A DNA stretch of 46,787 nt, from IMG/VR virus record IMGVR_UViG_3300000265_000003, positions 1 through 46,787 of that record, one strand, 5' to 3'. Below, piece by piece: positions 17,101 through 24,959 of this stretch. Both the position numbers and the translations under genes were made by a program. How positions within the stretch are numbered: the first letter of the stretch is position 1; the number at the start of each line of letters is the position of its first letter. This DNA comes from a virus. The notes beneath the pieces were generated by a model that saw nothing but the letters and a program-made list of their open reading frames with translations, had not been told where the DNA came from and did not search any database.

Positions 17101-19499
17101 GGATTTGTAGCATCAATATCATATACAGAAAAATAGTCTTTCTTGAATTGATCATTGATACGACCAACAACTTCATCAGAAATAAATTTAATGTTGTTTC
17201 TAATTTGTAGGCAAGCATCCTGGAATCTTCTTGCTACTGGTTGAGCAAGCGAGAACTTGTTTGGGGAGTTGAGTAGTGATAGAGTAACCGACTTCGAGGA
17301 ATACTTAACACTGACTACAGCACCAAATGCGTCTGGATTCCAGTTATCTTCGGCGGCAAGATTAAATGATGCTGGAATTTTTTTGGGAATTACAAATCTT
17401 CTAGAACGTCCGTCAGCATCTTCTAAAACTTTATAGATTCTTTGCTTACCATTCAGGAATCTAAGATCGTATGCTCCAGTAAGAGGCATACCAGAGATAT
17501 CAATTTCATCACCATCTTTAAAATCGTGAATGTTGTTGGCACCTTCTAGTGGGTTGGTGTAGAAAATAACCCCACCCAAATCTTCGGCACCACCATAAAT
17601 TTCGTTCTGGAAACCATCGGTGAAAGTTCCTTGCTGTGAGAAGTCAAGTCTTACGATAGGTAGAATAGATTCTTGATCCTCATTAACAAATACTACCTCA
17701 CCTTCAGCACGGGTTGAATTGATTTCACTAAAGTTAACGGTATAAGCAGCTCTAACGTATTCAAATACTACTGTTCCATTGCTATCCTGTCCTGATGTAT
17801 GACTAGGCTGAGAAGTCCCCGAAGTACCAGCAACTACAACAGTATATACATTACCGATTAGACCACCTTGTCCATCAACACCAGTTGCAAATACATCGTC
17901 ACCAATACTATAATCGGTAGTGCCTTCCCAGAAGGTAGTTCCTGTGCCACCAAACAGAAATGTTTCGGCAGATTGGAAACCAGAACCAGTCTGTCTAACC
18001 AGATCAGTAACACTGCCTTCTAAGTACACATTTTGATTATTTGTGTCTGTAATATCAAATGTAATTGTACCAATTGTACCCAGAGTACCAGTGCTAACAC
18101 CAAAAATTTGGATGCCAGCAGATAGATCTGCTCCACCACCATTAAAAGCAAATTGTGCTGAGAAAGACTGTGGTCCAAAGAACTGGTGCCCTACTGGGAA
18201 ACTAGTACCAAAGTCTCCGAGAGCTGTGGAATCATATGTAAGTCTTTGCTTATCGTCAAAGACCATAGCAAAATCCCAAGTACCAACAGAGGCACCAGAA
18301 GAGTTCACTTTATCTTGATAAGTTACGCCAGTGACGTAGTTCTTATCACCAAATTTAAAAATGTGTTTGTTTAGATTATTAGGTCTGATAATAACCAAAC
18401 GAAGGTTGTCTCCTACAATAGAAGCATCAGGAGGAATTGAGATTGGGTTATCTTCAATATATTCGCCACCAGCAATAATAACAGATTCTTTAACCCCAGG
18501 AGTTGTCCATGCCAACTGACATGCTTTCTTAATTGTTCTAACTGGGTTAACTGGAGAGCGACCATCGTTGTCGTCATCACCAATTTGTTCTGAAACATAG
18601 ATACGACCACCAACGTCATTCGTTGCTAGGTTGAGGACGTATTCTGTAGTAGCAATCTTATCTGATTTATCACCAAGTAGAGGTGTGATCGAACGTGGAA
18701 AAATTCCAGCTTTCCCACCTTCGCCAAAGAATTTTACATCAGCATTGCCATCAATTCTAAAACCAATATGCTCAAATTGGACAGTACCATTTAACTCAAT
18801 TCCATCATCATGGAAAGGAGGAATCGTACCAGTAATACCACTGTTTAGTGCCTGATAAATATTATTCAGGACATAGAAATAATCATCTTTATTGACAGGT
18901 GTTGGTGAACTGGGGAACGCATCTCCTCCACCATTCATGAATGTTTTGAGATGAGGAGCTCGAATTTTAATATCTGGAGTAACCAGATTATCAATATCTA
19001 GATTGAGAATATTTGCTGTATCAGAAATGATGGAGGTAGACGTTCTAATAGCACCATTAACGTCCAACTCAAATTCAATAGTATCTAGTTCTGCTTCGCC
19101 AACTGCACCTGTTCCGCCACCACCAGTAATAACTACCGAGGGTGGAAATTCGTATCCATCACCTTGGTTATCAATACCAATAGAAGTAATTCTACCAAAA
19201 GCATCTGTTGTAGCAGAGGCAACTGCCTGTATACCACCAGGAAGTGTTGGTGCTGAAATTTCTACTGTAGGAGTATCAATATAATTCTGACCCCTAGAAG
19301 TAACTGCAATAAAGTCAACCCTTCTACCAGTTCTATTAATACCTACTCTAGGTAATCCAGAAGCAGCGTCAACTTTCGTCTGAAAAATTTCTCTTTCTTC
19401 AGTGCCTGTACCTGCTCTAATACGAACAGAACCCGAACCAATAATGGTAGAGTTAACCCCTCTAAGCTGTTCTCTATCAGAATTTAGCTGAAAACTCAT
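8139..19499 (-). CDS. Giant beta-helix and repeat tail-fibre-like protein, 3,786 residues
   Basis: The largest gene in the window. In order: GSGY-type modules (about 62-135); a pectate-lyase-like beta-helix start (GRIYVSEQIGDDDNDG, about 298-400); two related helical segments (EKCKRDVGHFLNALTQDL, about 880-965, and RKCRRDINLVLNGVLRDL, about 1046-1135); seven C-xx-D...YPR modules (about 1180-1780); four 18-residue HLPQS repeats (about 1800-1880); the continued beta-helix (SPYTQNASIISK, GKSMVAAAFTIVS, SITNSASNFGTFALRS, about 1950-2080); fibre modules with IGIGT and LDGNQSTYF; a DGNADGMPDGN loop near 3213; and an ending like other fibre C-termini (VNAMTIGPIEIGSTN). A GGAG lies just before the ATG. 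It is probably a long fibre shaft; exact location in the virion is not shown. Confidence 0.85.
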   Translation of the reverse strand: MSFQLNSDREQLRGVNSTIIGSGSVRIRAGTGTEEREIFQTKVDAASGLPRVGINRTGRRVDFIAVTSRGQNYIDTPTVEISAPTLPGGIQAVASATTDAFGRITSIGIDNQGDGYEFPPSVVITGGGGTGAVGEAELDTIEFELDVNGAIRTSTSIISDTANILNLDIDNLVTPDIKIRAPHLKTFMNGGGDAFPSSPTPVNKDDYFYVLNNIYQALNSGITGTIPPFHDDGIELNGTVQFEHIGFRIDGNADVKFFGEGGKAGIFPRSITPLLGDKSDKIATTEYVLNLATNDVGGRIYVSEQIGDDDNDGRSPVNPVRTIKKACQLAWTTPGVKESVIIAGGEYIEDNPISIPPDASIVGDNLRLVIIRPNNLNKHIFKFGDKNYVTGVTYQDKVNSSGASVGTWDFAMVFDDKQRLTYDSTALGDFGTSFPVGHQFFGPQSFSAQFAFNGGGADLSAGIQIFGVSTGTLGTIGTITFDITDTNNQNVYLEGSVTDLVRQTGSGFQSAETFLFGGTGTTFWEGTTDYSIGDDVFATGVDGQGGLIGNVYTVVVAGTSGTSQPSHTSGQDSNGTVVFEYVRAAYTVNFSEINSTRAEGEVVFVNEDQESILPIVRLDFSQQGTFTDGFQNEIYGGAEDLGGVIFYTNPLEGANNIHDFKDGDEIDISGMPLTGAYDLRFLNGKQRIYKVLEDADGRSRRFVIPKKIPASFNLAAEDNWNPDAFGAVVSVKYSSKSVTLSLLNSPNKFSLAQPVARRFQDACLQIRNNIKFISDEVVGRINDQFKKDYFSVYDIDATNPSAVVFKIFAGTSTFVHTYVSGGTVTVTATSNSYNISDFDYDNTTGVASITTSSNPGLVEDDTVQLADILVSCIVSGEVVQKTYPSWNIPVSDEKCKRDVGHFLNALTQDLEFGSNYNIIKSAQRYFAVGQIDFVDYEIIQTVRAIEYARELAIYAMRKWRTGTGAPGQTVYVPTYASQNDQYIDSTVIDDPTTPACANVFTSIQTLSYLYVDVLANNSSGTYLDAAYLISRNKDHIADEAYLRTKQQYPSLGLNNLDERKCRRDINLVLNGVLRDLVLGGNTGAVSRAELYYTGTGLTGIPASELGATRFAFQKTRDLSIQAMRNWETASGNSVSPLYTLIPQFTDSTILVDSNGTPTAQLTPTGATYDPANGEFVMTFASPHGVTTNESIRLDIESFVFTCAMDGNKSEHYLPASDQPAATTLLPISSVTANTITIDVGASGPDVSFTPTDATYDPATGNFTMEIGSHSLSLGEGIVLDDNSFTFRCAMDAYDSQKTYPRPDIDPFAGRSMKITGSTETSITVNVGASAANKTFQPSDATYDPSNGDMVVTVGQHGLGVGRSVVLGDNSFTFTCDMDNDATEKTYPRPGVDPFAGKSIAITSVGVTTHSPSNADYVPATGILDITLPNHGFNAGDYIKIDDNAITFTCDLDSNATQHTYPRSYEYASGRWFEITVPDINTIRISGLPIPRDTSTHSYVSFVPNSVSRQDGTFTINVGTSGSNVQFTPTNATYDPSNGDLVLTIGSNTLSVGEGVVIADNSLSFSCDMDNRAATKTYPRAGIDPFSGRSIPITAKTASTITVNAGISGPNKYFQPSAADYSPVTGIMTLTIGQHGLGVGRGVVIADNSLTFTCAQDGDSTQHTYPRATDPASGTSLSIATVGSTQHTATDAPYVASTGIITFTVANHGFSNGDYIKVDDGSLVYTCDLDGNTVQKSYPRANYDYPSGRWMEINSVTQNTFQINVGSSSYTGDHTFVSAASNGIERQDGTISIDVGTSSNTTLHTFVSATSQAVQHLPQSTHYFEGATANAVSHLPQSTHAFVRATSTAVQHLPQSVHQFVSATTGAVKHLPQSTHQFERVIGTNVVAAYPAGGSPVCADVETSLSTSFALIDGILEFAADPDSPSAIQPGITTQTTGTLFTADSIISYPQNVLKDSNNNFVTIRGIYDDLPIISASPYTQNASIISKIGGSGALIDGSKVKSPNCPFPGLSDGKATFPNQGKSMVAAAFTIVSEQNGIGYKIIEDGYVQLVSVFCIFCVDGVLCESGGYASITNSASNFGTFALRSTGVRRDPYEFDAGYTDSTGYQRAYIDVVTESITGFTEFTIENLGRVPLEHYIVRVDGHETADLDDEFFIDKVELLREGPPFRARVTLTDGSGAGVINLRNKSTGLTVAPSDLATLNVALHRPSICNSSSHTWEFVGSGVDYNALPENGGIKIDSNEQVSENYGRTYVSGTDELGDFKVGTFAKIENRTGNITFTGTVSISEVEFLKLRGGDVVVTGFDNSNTLGGTLSSDSKLPTQKAVRDYIINNLGQYLNKNYSTNPVPRALVELTDSGLISESQLPASSPIEVFTVADEAARLALEGIRAGDIAIEDGEAYILNTDTESLYVGIAVDSSLTFTPNDIFTGSNTGGKIQLTEYRTGVVKRIFIADGDGGSGYSTSNPPTVIITDTGTELGHVAASAVAIVAGGELVAINLIEANGYKGGKGYSSVPTISFSNTFGGTGASATAEIESRLFGDIVNAIKINATDTIQSSDVPAETVNIIRTVNTSSNNDDNWVSLSTSNVPADRITDGPIPTGILANNSTEANSNTFLSGDQSYKKAVKSVRSSETRYFITTGDSSGADYLVFLSTSQNNTGLLLEGHAVGGVTGIQPGTSITQIADVTVGTDTYKRVTLSDGLTSAIATGSVIEFTRPASPVLLESSSRTGGFIESVQIEAGGQDFAEDEGGTFNFNNIEIQGGTGTILSKMQLNFRVESGVVTNVTVAKGGEGYEADFTITDIPTEIGTEGSGLILRAKINTTDKQEGDIGIDVARVTSDTLSDEAYGTVGVARFKKSQFDVGSNGSVQLFTGIDSGLDADLLDGNQSTYFRNADNINGGRLKPAYLSGEYNISITQQSGSTAKLTAKTGSLTSDLPPQDIIDGITSDVRRNDANQLFDPATKEVDGVIVSTATDYNTVLSFRGGGSGTTNPYGGVGQIAFTDANNFYARGSSSRVDSDAQFSAWAKIWTSQNDYTTDPVNTADIAGPNAYRLRNRTGLWYQNANTFIFGDLSDRRLPSYQSSKDFNSRIRILEDTGAGLRYDIYISTVTAATISAFDNAPFTSNPPLVKLLDAFGNDPGEVRISNIAVYNNDGTIVANTTAPGLDYSSLYAIVTGTLEVGGSFETAGGDPVIALGDNTVQIGFDDYCISGYDGNADGMPDGNVEVVRIASHAGEGKVIIGRADGAQGSATSPSIWFRSSDTVPADTSSYYTVKMVATGGDANIGSGALDVVVATPNSFSVGSNIIWNEGNVVFNSTNTPSTTDQNGAITIKSAVFRDESGDFAANTITADLIGTADGNLDIDGGTLLGDLEIGTTGSPKNLTVRGNTLTNGTNTVDDDFAINTASNLFFADVSEGKIGIGTSAFPSGEPTAKLVVIGPDTSSTSFLISGGGSNIGSALKLQHQGGTGITGSAGTWNIAFGGIETDFGTGQNSVGATGGLYLYHRDGTTNNVPLILETQHVVIPFRLGIGENDPGFGLDVNDDARIDSALTIGKTSNNNGAPIYFLGATGGAVAGGYLSNFRVGNQIGGDDVFEITAGDHGDSGNEWKTTPALAIQGTNNRIAINTTVFGGTDPEEVDENDNPIQRVYSLNVQGDVNFNGQLFQNNAEFVTSRWTESPNDTDIYRPTKVGINFSTDKNPGYALDVEGSVDINTSTVGVSGATTNANVLRANGDPQWLDTYGVMKANRNSIGEDITVPNNVNAMTIGPIEIGSTNTITIANGGVWSIV
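13862..14100 (-). repeat. Four tandem 54-base coding repeats (HLPQS, 18 residues)
   Basis: The plus-strand string GATTGTGG recurs at 13882, 13936, 13990 and 14044, exactly 54 bases apart. The encoded unit is of the form HLPQSTHAFVRATSTAVQ, with substitutions between copies. The repeats are in frame inside the 3,786-residue gene, so they can gain or lose units without breaking the protein. Confidence 0.85.
14100..16060 (-). repeat. Seven C-xx-D...YPR protein modules with a higher-order duplication
   Basis: Units of about 75-120 residues carry a core such as TFTCDMDNDATEKTYPRP with DPFAGKS or SGRW afterwards. Their YPR codons lie near 15597, 15336, 15115, 14760, 14503 and 14284, with a degenerate first copy near 15868. 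The order of subtypes is A-A-B then A-A-B, and each B is followed by an RQDGT segment. This indicates that a block of three was duplicated. Confidence 0.75.
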
Positions 19500-19538
19500 G
19501 TTACTCCGCTGCCAGTGCCGATGATTTTATTCTCTTAT

Positions 19539-19546
19539 CTATTTAG
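19539..19546 (-). promoter_or_regulatory. Late-type promoter motif CTAAATAG
   Basis: The minus strand reads CTAAATAG about 40 bases before the ATG at 19499, between the 171-residue gene and the giant fibre gene. It matches the motifs before gp13 and the 2,690-residue gene. Confidence 0.45.
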
Positions 19547-19548
19547 CA

Positions 19549-20064
19549 TCAAGTCCAGTCAATACTTACAACTTGAACGTATGCTAACCACTTAATTGTT
19601 TGTCCAGCAACACCTCCTTGCTTGGTTGCCGTATAACTAACTCGGTTACTAGCACCTGAGTCAAAAAGTTCTACAGTCCAAGTTTCTCCTAAAGGAACGC
19701 TATCTTTAATAATAGTAGTTAAATTTGATAATTCGTTAGCAGCACCACTAGGACTAACGTAAACTGTAGATTCAATTTTTGTTGATAAATGTCCTGCTCC
19801 AGTGTTATTAACACCAACTATATGTCCTGTTATAAAGTTAATAGACGACGATGGTACAGGAATTTGCCCAGCAGTATCATCTAGAGCAAGCACCGCTGTG
19901 GTGGTTCCTCTTAGAATATAATGAGAAGATGCCGCATCAGCAAAAAATTTATTTTTAACTTCAAGAGAATTGACATTTTGAATGTCTTTTGTGGAAGAGA
20001 TCAGTGTAGTATTCTCTACAGAAAATCCCCCGAATGAATCAAATGCTTGTAATTGTTCTGCCAT
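19549..20064 (-). CDS. Hypothetical structural protein, 171 residues
   Basis: I do not recognise the family with certainty. The protein is rich in Ser, Thr, Val and Gly with alternating hydrophobic residues, as in beta-structured virion proteins (SSHYILRGTTTAVLALDD, SINFITGHIVGVNN, ETWTVELFDSGASNRVSY, TIKWLAYVQVVSIDWT). It lies two bases after the stop of the 1,630-residue fibre gene and has a good ribosome binding site (AGAGG). Its position between two fibre genes suggests a fibre connector or head-domain subunit. There is no signal peptide, membrane segment or enzyme motif. Confidence 0.7.
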   Translation of the reverse strand: MAEQLQAFDSFGGFSVENTTLISSTKDIQNVNSLEVKNKFFADAASSHYILRGTTTAVLALDDTAGQIPVPSSSINFITGHIVGVNNTGAGHLSTKIESTVYVSPSGAANELSNLTTIIKDSVPLGETWTVELFDSGASNRVSYTATKQGGVAGQTIKWLAYVQVVSIDWT

Positions 20065-20066
20065 TT

Positions 20067-23000
20067 TTACCTCTTAGTAATAGTGTTTACAACAGTCACC
20101 TCGATATTATCACCAGCACTTAGATCGGCACCTAGGGTAAGTGAAATACGAACATTTTGTGATCCATCAATGTCAAACAAAGAACTAATTAGTTCTTGAC
20201 CTGTCTTCACGTTATTGGTGTCGGTGAAGAAAATATCTGTTCCGTCATCGATAACCAAATATTCCGTAATTTCTTTATCCCCTGTTGTTAAGTTGTTTGC
20301 GGTTACAATAACTTTAGCCGAAGCTTCTACATTTTTGTTATAAATGGAAGCATTTCCAGTATTTGACAAACCTTTTTCTAGTTCAAGTTTGGTAGTAGAT
20401 ATTCTTACGTTCTTATAATTAATATTTGTTAGATCGCTATTCAACATAACAATATTATCTGGATTGCCAGTTCCAAATCCTAGATTATAAATGGTTTCAC
20501 CAGTATTATTAAATCTAATTAAGTGATCTGTATTTAGACCAGAAGAAAGACCGATATCAAGTTTTTCTTTAGAAGATAACACGAAGCAAGTATCAACAGT
20601 ATCTGTATCAATAGTGAGAGCAAGAGAATTGAAAGTAACTTCGGATGCTTCAATATTTAACGTACTAGACACACTACTAATAGTATCCATGGAGTCAAAC
20701 TCCATAGCCGTAGAAGTAATTCTTAACGTATTGTTTCCGCCATTTTTAAAGAATAAAATGTCTTCGTCAGCACCTGGAGAAGATTCTGCTTTAATTTCTG
20801 TATCCTGGTCAATATCTTTAACGCCGCCAAGTCCACCCCATTGAGCACCGTTATAACCTTCAAATTGAGTATCATCAGTATTATATCTAATAGATCCTCT
20901 TTCTGGAGATCCTTTAGAATTGTTATCACCAACAGGAAGAACTAGCGATGTTGGAATATCAATCTTAACTTTCTTACCTGTACTAGGAGTGATAAAAATA
21001 TCATTTAGAGTAGATGAGATATTGTTGTTAGAGAATCTCAGTTCATTATTGACTACTAGATCTGTGAATCCTGCTGGGTCAATACGAACCTCAGATACTT
21101 CTTCATAAGTAATGAAAGATACAGCACTAGTAAAGTATTTTAGAGTAGCGGAACCGTTAGCAAAGTTATTGCCAGAAGTATCTGTTGGTTCATTACCAGA
21201 AGTTGCTGCCTGTCCACCAGAAACAACTAGATAAATGTTGTTGCTATACTTTACATACTCATCAGTTACTAAACTTCCATTTGCCACCCAGTTAGTGAAT
21301 GTCGGAGCAGAAGTATTAATAGATCTAATTTTCTTGACATTAACAAACTCTTGATACTCGGGAGTAAATTTTACAGTATTAATGTTGTCATTAATAAACC
21401 ATAAAGTATTGTCATTAGCTCCTACGCTTTCTTCAGCAAGAATAGTTGTATTGCCATCTAGATCTCGTACACCACCTAAAGAAGACCAAGATCCATTAGT
21501 AGCACTATATCCTTCATATTGATTTGTTGTAGTATTGAAACGAATGTACCCATCATATGAAGTAGATGGTTTGTCTGACTCAAGACCAGCGGGAATTTTT
21601 AGAGCAGTGACTGAATCAATTTCAGTTACATCGGATGTAGATCCTGGTTTTAGAATTAGTGCTGTGCCAGGTGCCGTAGAAATTTCAGCATTTTCGATAA
21701 ACAAAAGATCATTAGAATTGATCTTACCTAGAGTTTTTACCTCTCCAGAAGTTTCTACTTTTCCTGTATCTTTATTGAGAGAAAGTAGAGAACCAACATT
21801 TACATTAGAAGTAAAATTAGTATTGACAGCAGTAACTGAAAGATCAGTAGTGGCGGTTATAGAAGATGATGTTAATGCTGTTACAGCAGCTTCTGGTGTA
21901 GCGAGCGAAGTTGTAAACGATCCAATATTAATAGTAGCAGTATCGGTAACATCTAATGTGGTAGAACCAATCTTTCCTTCACCAACATCAAAAACAATTA
22001 CATCAGTAGATTCAACATTAGTAATATTAGCAGAAACACCACTACCGAAAGCTTTTGGGTTACTGTTGTCGGTAGTTAATAGTCCTTCTTGACCATCTAT
22101 TCCCCCAGCATCTGCTACGCTAGAAGAATAAATGTATAAATCTGGAGTACTATCATTAATAGTAATTGTTAAAATGTTTGCTGCTACACTAACACCTTCT
22201 GTATATTCTGTTCCCCTAAAAGTAAACGTAGCACTACCCGATGTTGATGCTGGTAGACTGAAAGTTATTGTTGTTCCATCAATAGAACTAATAGTTGTGT
22301 CGGTAGGAACAGCGCCATCTCCAAAAGTCACAGCAGCCGACATACCAACTACCAAACCAGTAACAGAGGAAAATACTGCTTGAGTTGCTCCTAGTGTTAA
22401 AGTTGTAGTTAAATTCTGTACCGTATAATACTCTCCATCGGGAACTTCACTTAGTTTAAATATAGTTCCGTCAGTAATAACAGTGTCACTAGTATAATCA
22501 AATTGGTATGTATCTCCAGAATACAAAGTTAGATCTGGATGAAGAACACCATCAATGAAAAATCTTGAAGTTGCCGTAGTAGCACTAGCAACTGTAAATG
22601 TTGGTGATGATGTACCGTTTTCTACTAATATATCAGCGGCAACAAATCCAAGTCCATCAATTAGTATAGATCCAATAGAACCAGAGGCAGGAACACTTCT
22701 AACAGTTGCTAGTGTAGATAGAGAAGAAGATTCTACAAGGAAAGTAATGTTATCTGCTGGGGTAGATCCTCCAACATTTCCGCCATTAATTGTAATAACG
22801 TCATCAACAACATGACCAAAACCGCCATCAACAATATCTACAGATATAATTTCACCGAGCGCGCCGATTTCTCCACCATCACCTCTAGTGACTAAGAATG
22901 AAGCACCTGTTCCAGATCCAGTGGTAGAACTTTGATTAACTGTGAATTCTCCACTAGATGATGTTGTAGTTCCTGTGGGAGTACCACCTTCGATTACTCC

Positions 23001-24959
23001 ATCTCTAACTTTCACAACATCATCTACAGCAAGAGATCCAGCATTAAGAGCAGGACTGAAAGTTAATTCTTGTACTGGTCCAGCTGTTACAACTTTGGTG
23101 ATTGGTGATGACAAATCTCCAGGAGATATGGAAATAGTATCTCCTATGGAATAACCAACTCCACCTTCTGTAATAACAATAGAATTTACGACACCCGCTT
23201 GATTAATTGTGTATTCAAACTCATCCGATCCTGTGTTAGATCCCCAAGGAGGAGTAAATGTCAATGTAGGGTTGCCAGTTACTGTTGGTTCGGGTGATAG
23301 TGATATTTGATTTGTATCAGTATCAAAACTATCTAAAGTAGTTCCAGCTGCGATATTATTTCCCGAAACAAGGAATCCACTAGCAATAGTTAATGATGCT
23401 AAAGTTGGTACTGAAATTTCCCATGACTCGTCAACAAAAGAAATAGTAGCACTAGCAGTTTGTTGTCCAGGTAAATTAAGCACATTACCAGCACTATATC
23501 CTATACCATACACACTAAATTCTGGACTTCCAATAGATCCAGGATCTTCGTTTAAAGTAAATTCAAATCCAGATCCTGGTGTAGAGGCAGCGGAATTCCA
23601 TCCAAGAACATCTCCATTGTCATAACTTGCTCCAGAAGACGTGGGAAGAACAGATGTAACTGACCCATCTACTGTTTCGCTAGAAATTTCAAATACACCT
23701 ACGGTATTAGCAGCAAAAGATAAACTTCCACCATGAATTGTCAAGGAATCGTTAGGACGATAATTTAAAGCATTAGTACCTACAAAATTGAATACGGTAA
23801 TAATACCACCAGCAACTGTGATGTCAGCAGTACCACCAGATCCTTCATCTCCGCTATTTACTTGAGCTCCAGTATTTGAGACATTAATTGCCCCACCCAT
23901 ACCATCATGATTTTCACAAACATATTCAAGACTAGTCGAACCAGCAGAAGCAGCACCTCTTCTTACTACAAGTTCAACAATCGAATTAGAAGCACCGTCA
24001 TTTCCGTACTTAGTAATTATAAAATGATCAGAATTTAAACTTGTTCCTCCTGGTCCATTAAATGCTAGTGGGTGTCCATCATTAGTGGCACTAGAAACAT
24101 CGAAGTAATAAGTATTACCTTCGTAAATAGTCAATGTGTCCTGAGTTACACCATCAATTTGGAAAACATTATCTGGTGGAGGTGTGCCTGGATTCGCTAC
24201 AGTAGTTACTACAAATGTTTGAGATGCATCATTCAATACTGGAACACCAGGAAATTCTCCATCTGCTAATCCAGAGCCAGCATTAGTAATATTAATGCCG
24301 AGAGATACTGATCCAGCAACAGAAATTGTAGCGATACCCCCAGAACCACTGCCATTGCTGAAAGGTTGGTTTAAATATACACCTTGACGATATCCAGATC
24401 CACCATCAGTGATTTCTCCAGTAATTCCAGGAACTGTGAATGAAAGTGTAGCACCAGTTCCATTTCCTCCGAGCAATGGAGAAGAATAACTTCCTTCAGT
24501 ATAATTTTCTCCAGGTTGGGTGACACTGCCCGAATAACCAACTACCTGAACTGTGGCTTCGGAAAATTGACCTGTTCCTCCAATAACCCCAACCAACAAA
24601 TACGTTCCTTCATCATAACCACTACCACCATTTACGAGTTGTATTCCTGTAGTTGTAAGACTATTTTTCCTTACAATAAAGTCTTGATAAGTTACTGCTT
24701 CCGTTGGTTTATAATCAAAAATTTTCTTACCAGAAGCAGCAACTCCTAATGTAGACTGTCCCGATTTGTAAAACCCTAAAGTAGTATCACTAATAAATCC
24801 TAAAGAAGGATCGCCTACAGTTCCATCACCAATTCGTAAGACACCAGTGGACAAGTCACTACCACCTTGATAAATCTGAAACAGATTATCTCCAAGTTCA
24901 TTAATTTTTTGCCTTTGGACCTCAAAGGTATCTGTTCTGCTGACGTTAATTGCGGGCAT
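20067..24959 (-). CDS. Large fibre/baseplate protein with a cupredoxin-like domain, 1,630 residues
   Basis: The N-terminus NVSRTDTFEVQRQKINELGD is a familiar start of large cyanophage structural proteins. GSGY-type modules follow at about 110, 187, 230, 603 and 716 (for example LVNGGSGYDEGTY). Residues about 265-365 form a cupredoxin-like domain: VFQIDGVTQDTLTIYEG, YYFDVS, DGHPLAF, and EYVCENHDGMGGAINV, which supplies His, Cys, His and Met in the order of a type-1 copper site. A second copy at about 800-950 starts the same way (FFIDGVLHPDLTLYSG) but lacks the Cys-His-Met part. Two copies of an EGY...LGGV module lie near 1138-1200 and 1353-1410. It overlaps the 66-residue gene by 14 bases. Confidence 0.82.
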   Translation of the reverse strand: MPAINVSRTDTFEVQRQKINELGDNLFQIYQGGSDLSTGVLRIGDGTVGDPSLGFISDTTLGFYKSGQSTLGVAASGKKIFDYKPTEAVTYQDFIVRKNSLTTTGIQLVNGGSGYDEGTYLLVGVIGGTGQFSEATVQVVGYSGSVTQPGENYTEGSYSSPLLGGNGTGATLSFTVPGITGEITDGGSGYRQGVYLNQPFSNGSGSGGIATISVAGSVSLGINITNAGSGLADGEFPGVPVLNDASQTFVVTTVANPGTPPPDNVFQIDGVTQDTLTIYEGNTYYFDVSSATNDGHPLAFNGPGGTSLNSDHFIITKYGNDGASNSIVELVVRRGAASAGSTSLEYVCENHDGMGGAINVSNTGAQVNSGDEGSGGTADITVAGGIITVFNFVGTNALNYRPNDSLTIHGGSLSFAANTVGVFEISSETVDGSVTSVLPTSSGASYDNGDVLGWNSAASTPGSGFEFTLNEDPGSIGSPEFSVYGIGYSAGNVLNLPGQQTASATISFVDESWEISVPTLASLTIASGFLVSGNNIAAGTTLDSFDTDTNQISLSPEPTVTGNPTLTFTPPWGSNTGSDEFEYTINQAGVVNSIVITEGGVGYSIGDTISISPGDLSSPITKVVTAGPVQELTFSPALNAGSLAVDDVVKVRDGVIEGGTPTGTTTSSSGEFTVNQSSTTGSGTGASFLVTRGDGGEIGALGEIISVDIVDGGFGHVVDDVITINGGNVGGSTPADNITFLVESSSLSTLATVRSVPASGSIGSILIDGLGFVAADILVENGTSSPTFTVASATTATSRFFIDGVLHPDLTLYSGDTYQFDYTSDTVITDGTIFKLSEVPDGEYYTVQNLTTTLTLGATQAVFSSVTGLVVGMSAAVTFGDGAVPTDTTISSIDGTTITFSLPASTSGSATFTFRGTEYTEGVSVAANILTITINDSTPDLYIYSSSVADAGGIDGQEGLLTTDNSNPKAFGSGVSANITNVESTDVIVFDVGEGKIGSTTLDVTDTATINIGSFTTSLATPEAAVTALTSSSITATTDLSVTAVNTNFTSNVNVGSLLSLNKDTGKVETSGEVKTLGKINSNDLLFIENAEISTAPGTALILKPGSTSDVTEIDSVTALKIPAGLESDKPSTSYDGYIRFNTTTNQYEGYSATNGSWSSLGGVRDLDGNTTILAEESVGANDNTLWFINDNINTVKFTPEYQEFVNVKKIRSINTSAPTFTNWVANGSLVTDEYVKYSNNIYLVVSGGQAATSGNEPTDTSGNNFANGSATLKYFTSAVSFITYEEVSEVRIDPAGFTDLVVNNELRFSNNNISSTLNDIFITPSTGKKVKIDIPTSLVLPVGDNNSKGSPERGSIRYNTDDTQFEGYNGAQWGGLGGVKDIDQDTEIKAESSPGADEDILFFKNGGNNTLRITSTAMEFDSMDTISSVSSTLNIEASEVTFNSLALTIDTDTVDTCFVLSSKEKLDIGLSSGLNTDHLIRFNNTGETIYNLGFGTGNPDNIVMLNSDLTNINYKNVRISTTKLELEKGLSNTGNASIYNKNVEASAKVIVTANNLTTGDKEITEYLVIDDGTDIFFTDTNNVKTGQELISSLFDIDGSQNVRISLTLGADLSAGDNIEVTVVNTITKR

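Noticed and set aside
21535-22092. Plus-strand open frame of 185 codons inside the 1,630-residue gene
   Set aside because: It is opposite a well-supported gene and has a low-complexity Val/Ser/Thr composition expected from the complement of repetitive coding sequence. No ribosome binding site or motif.
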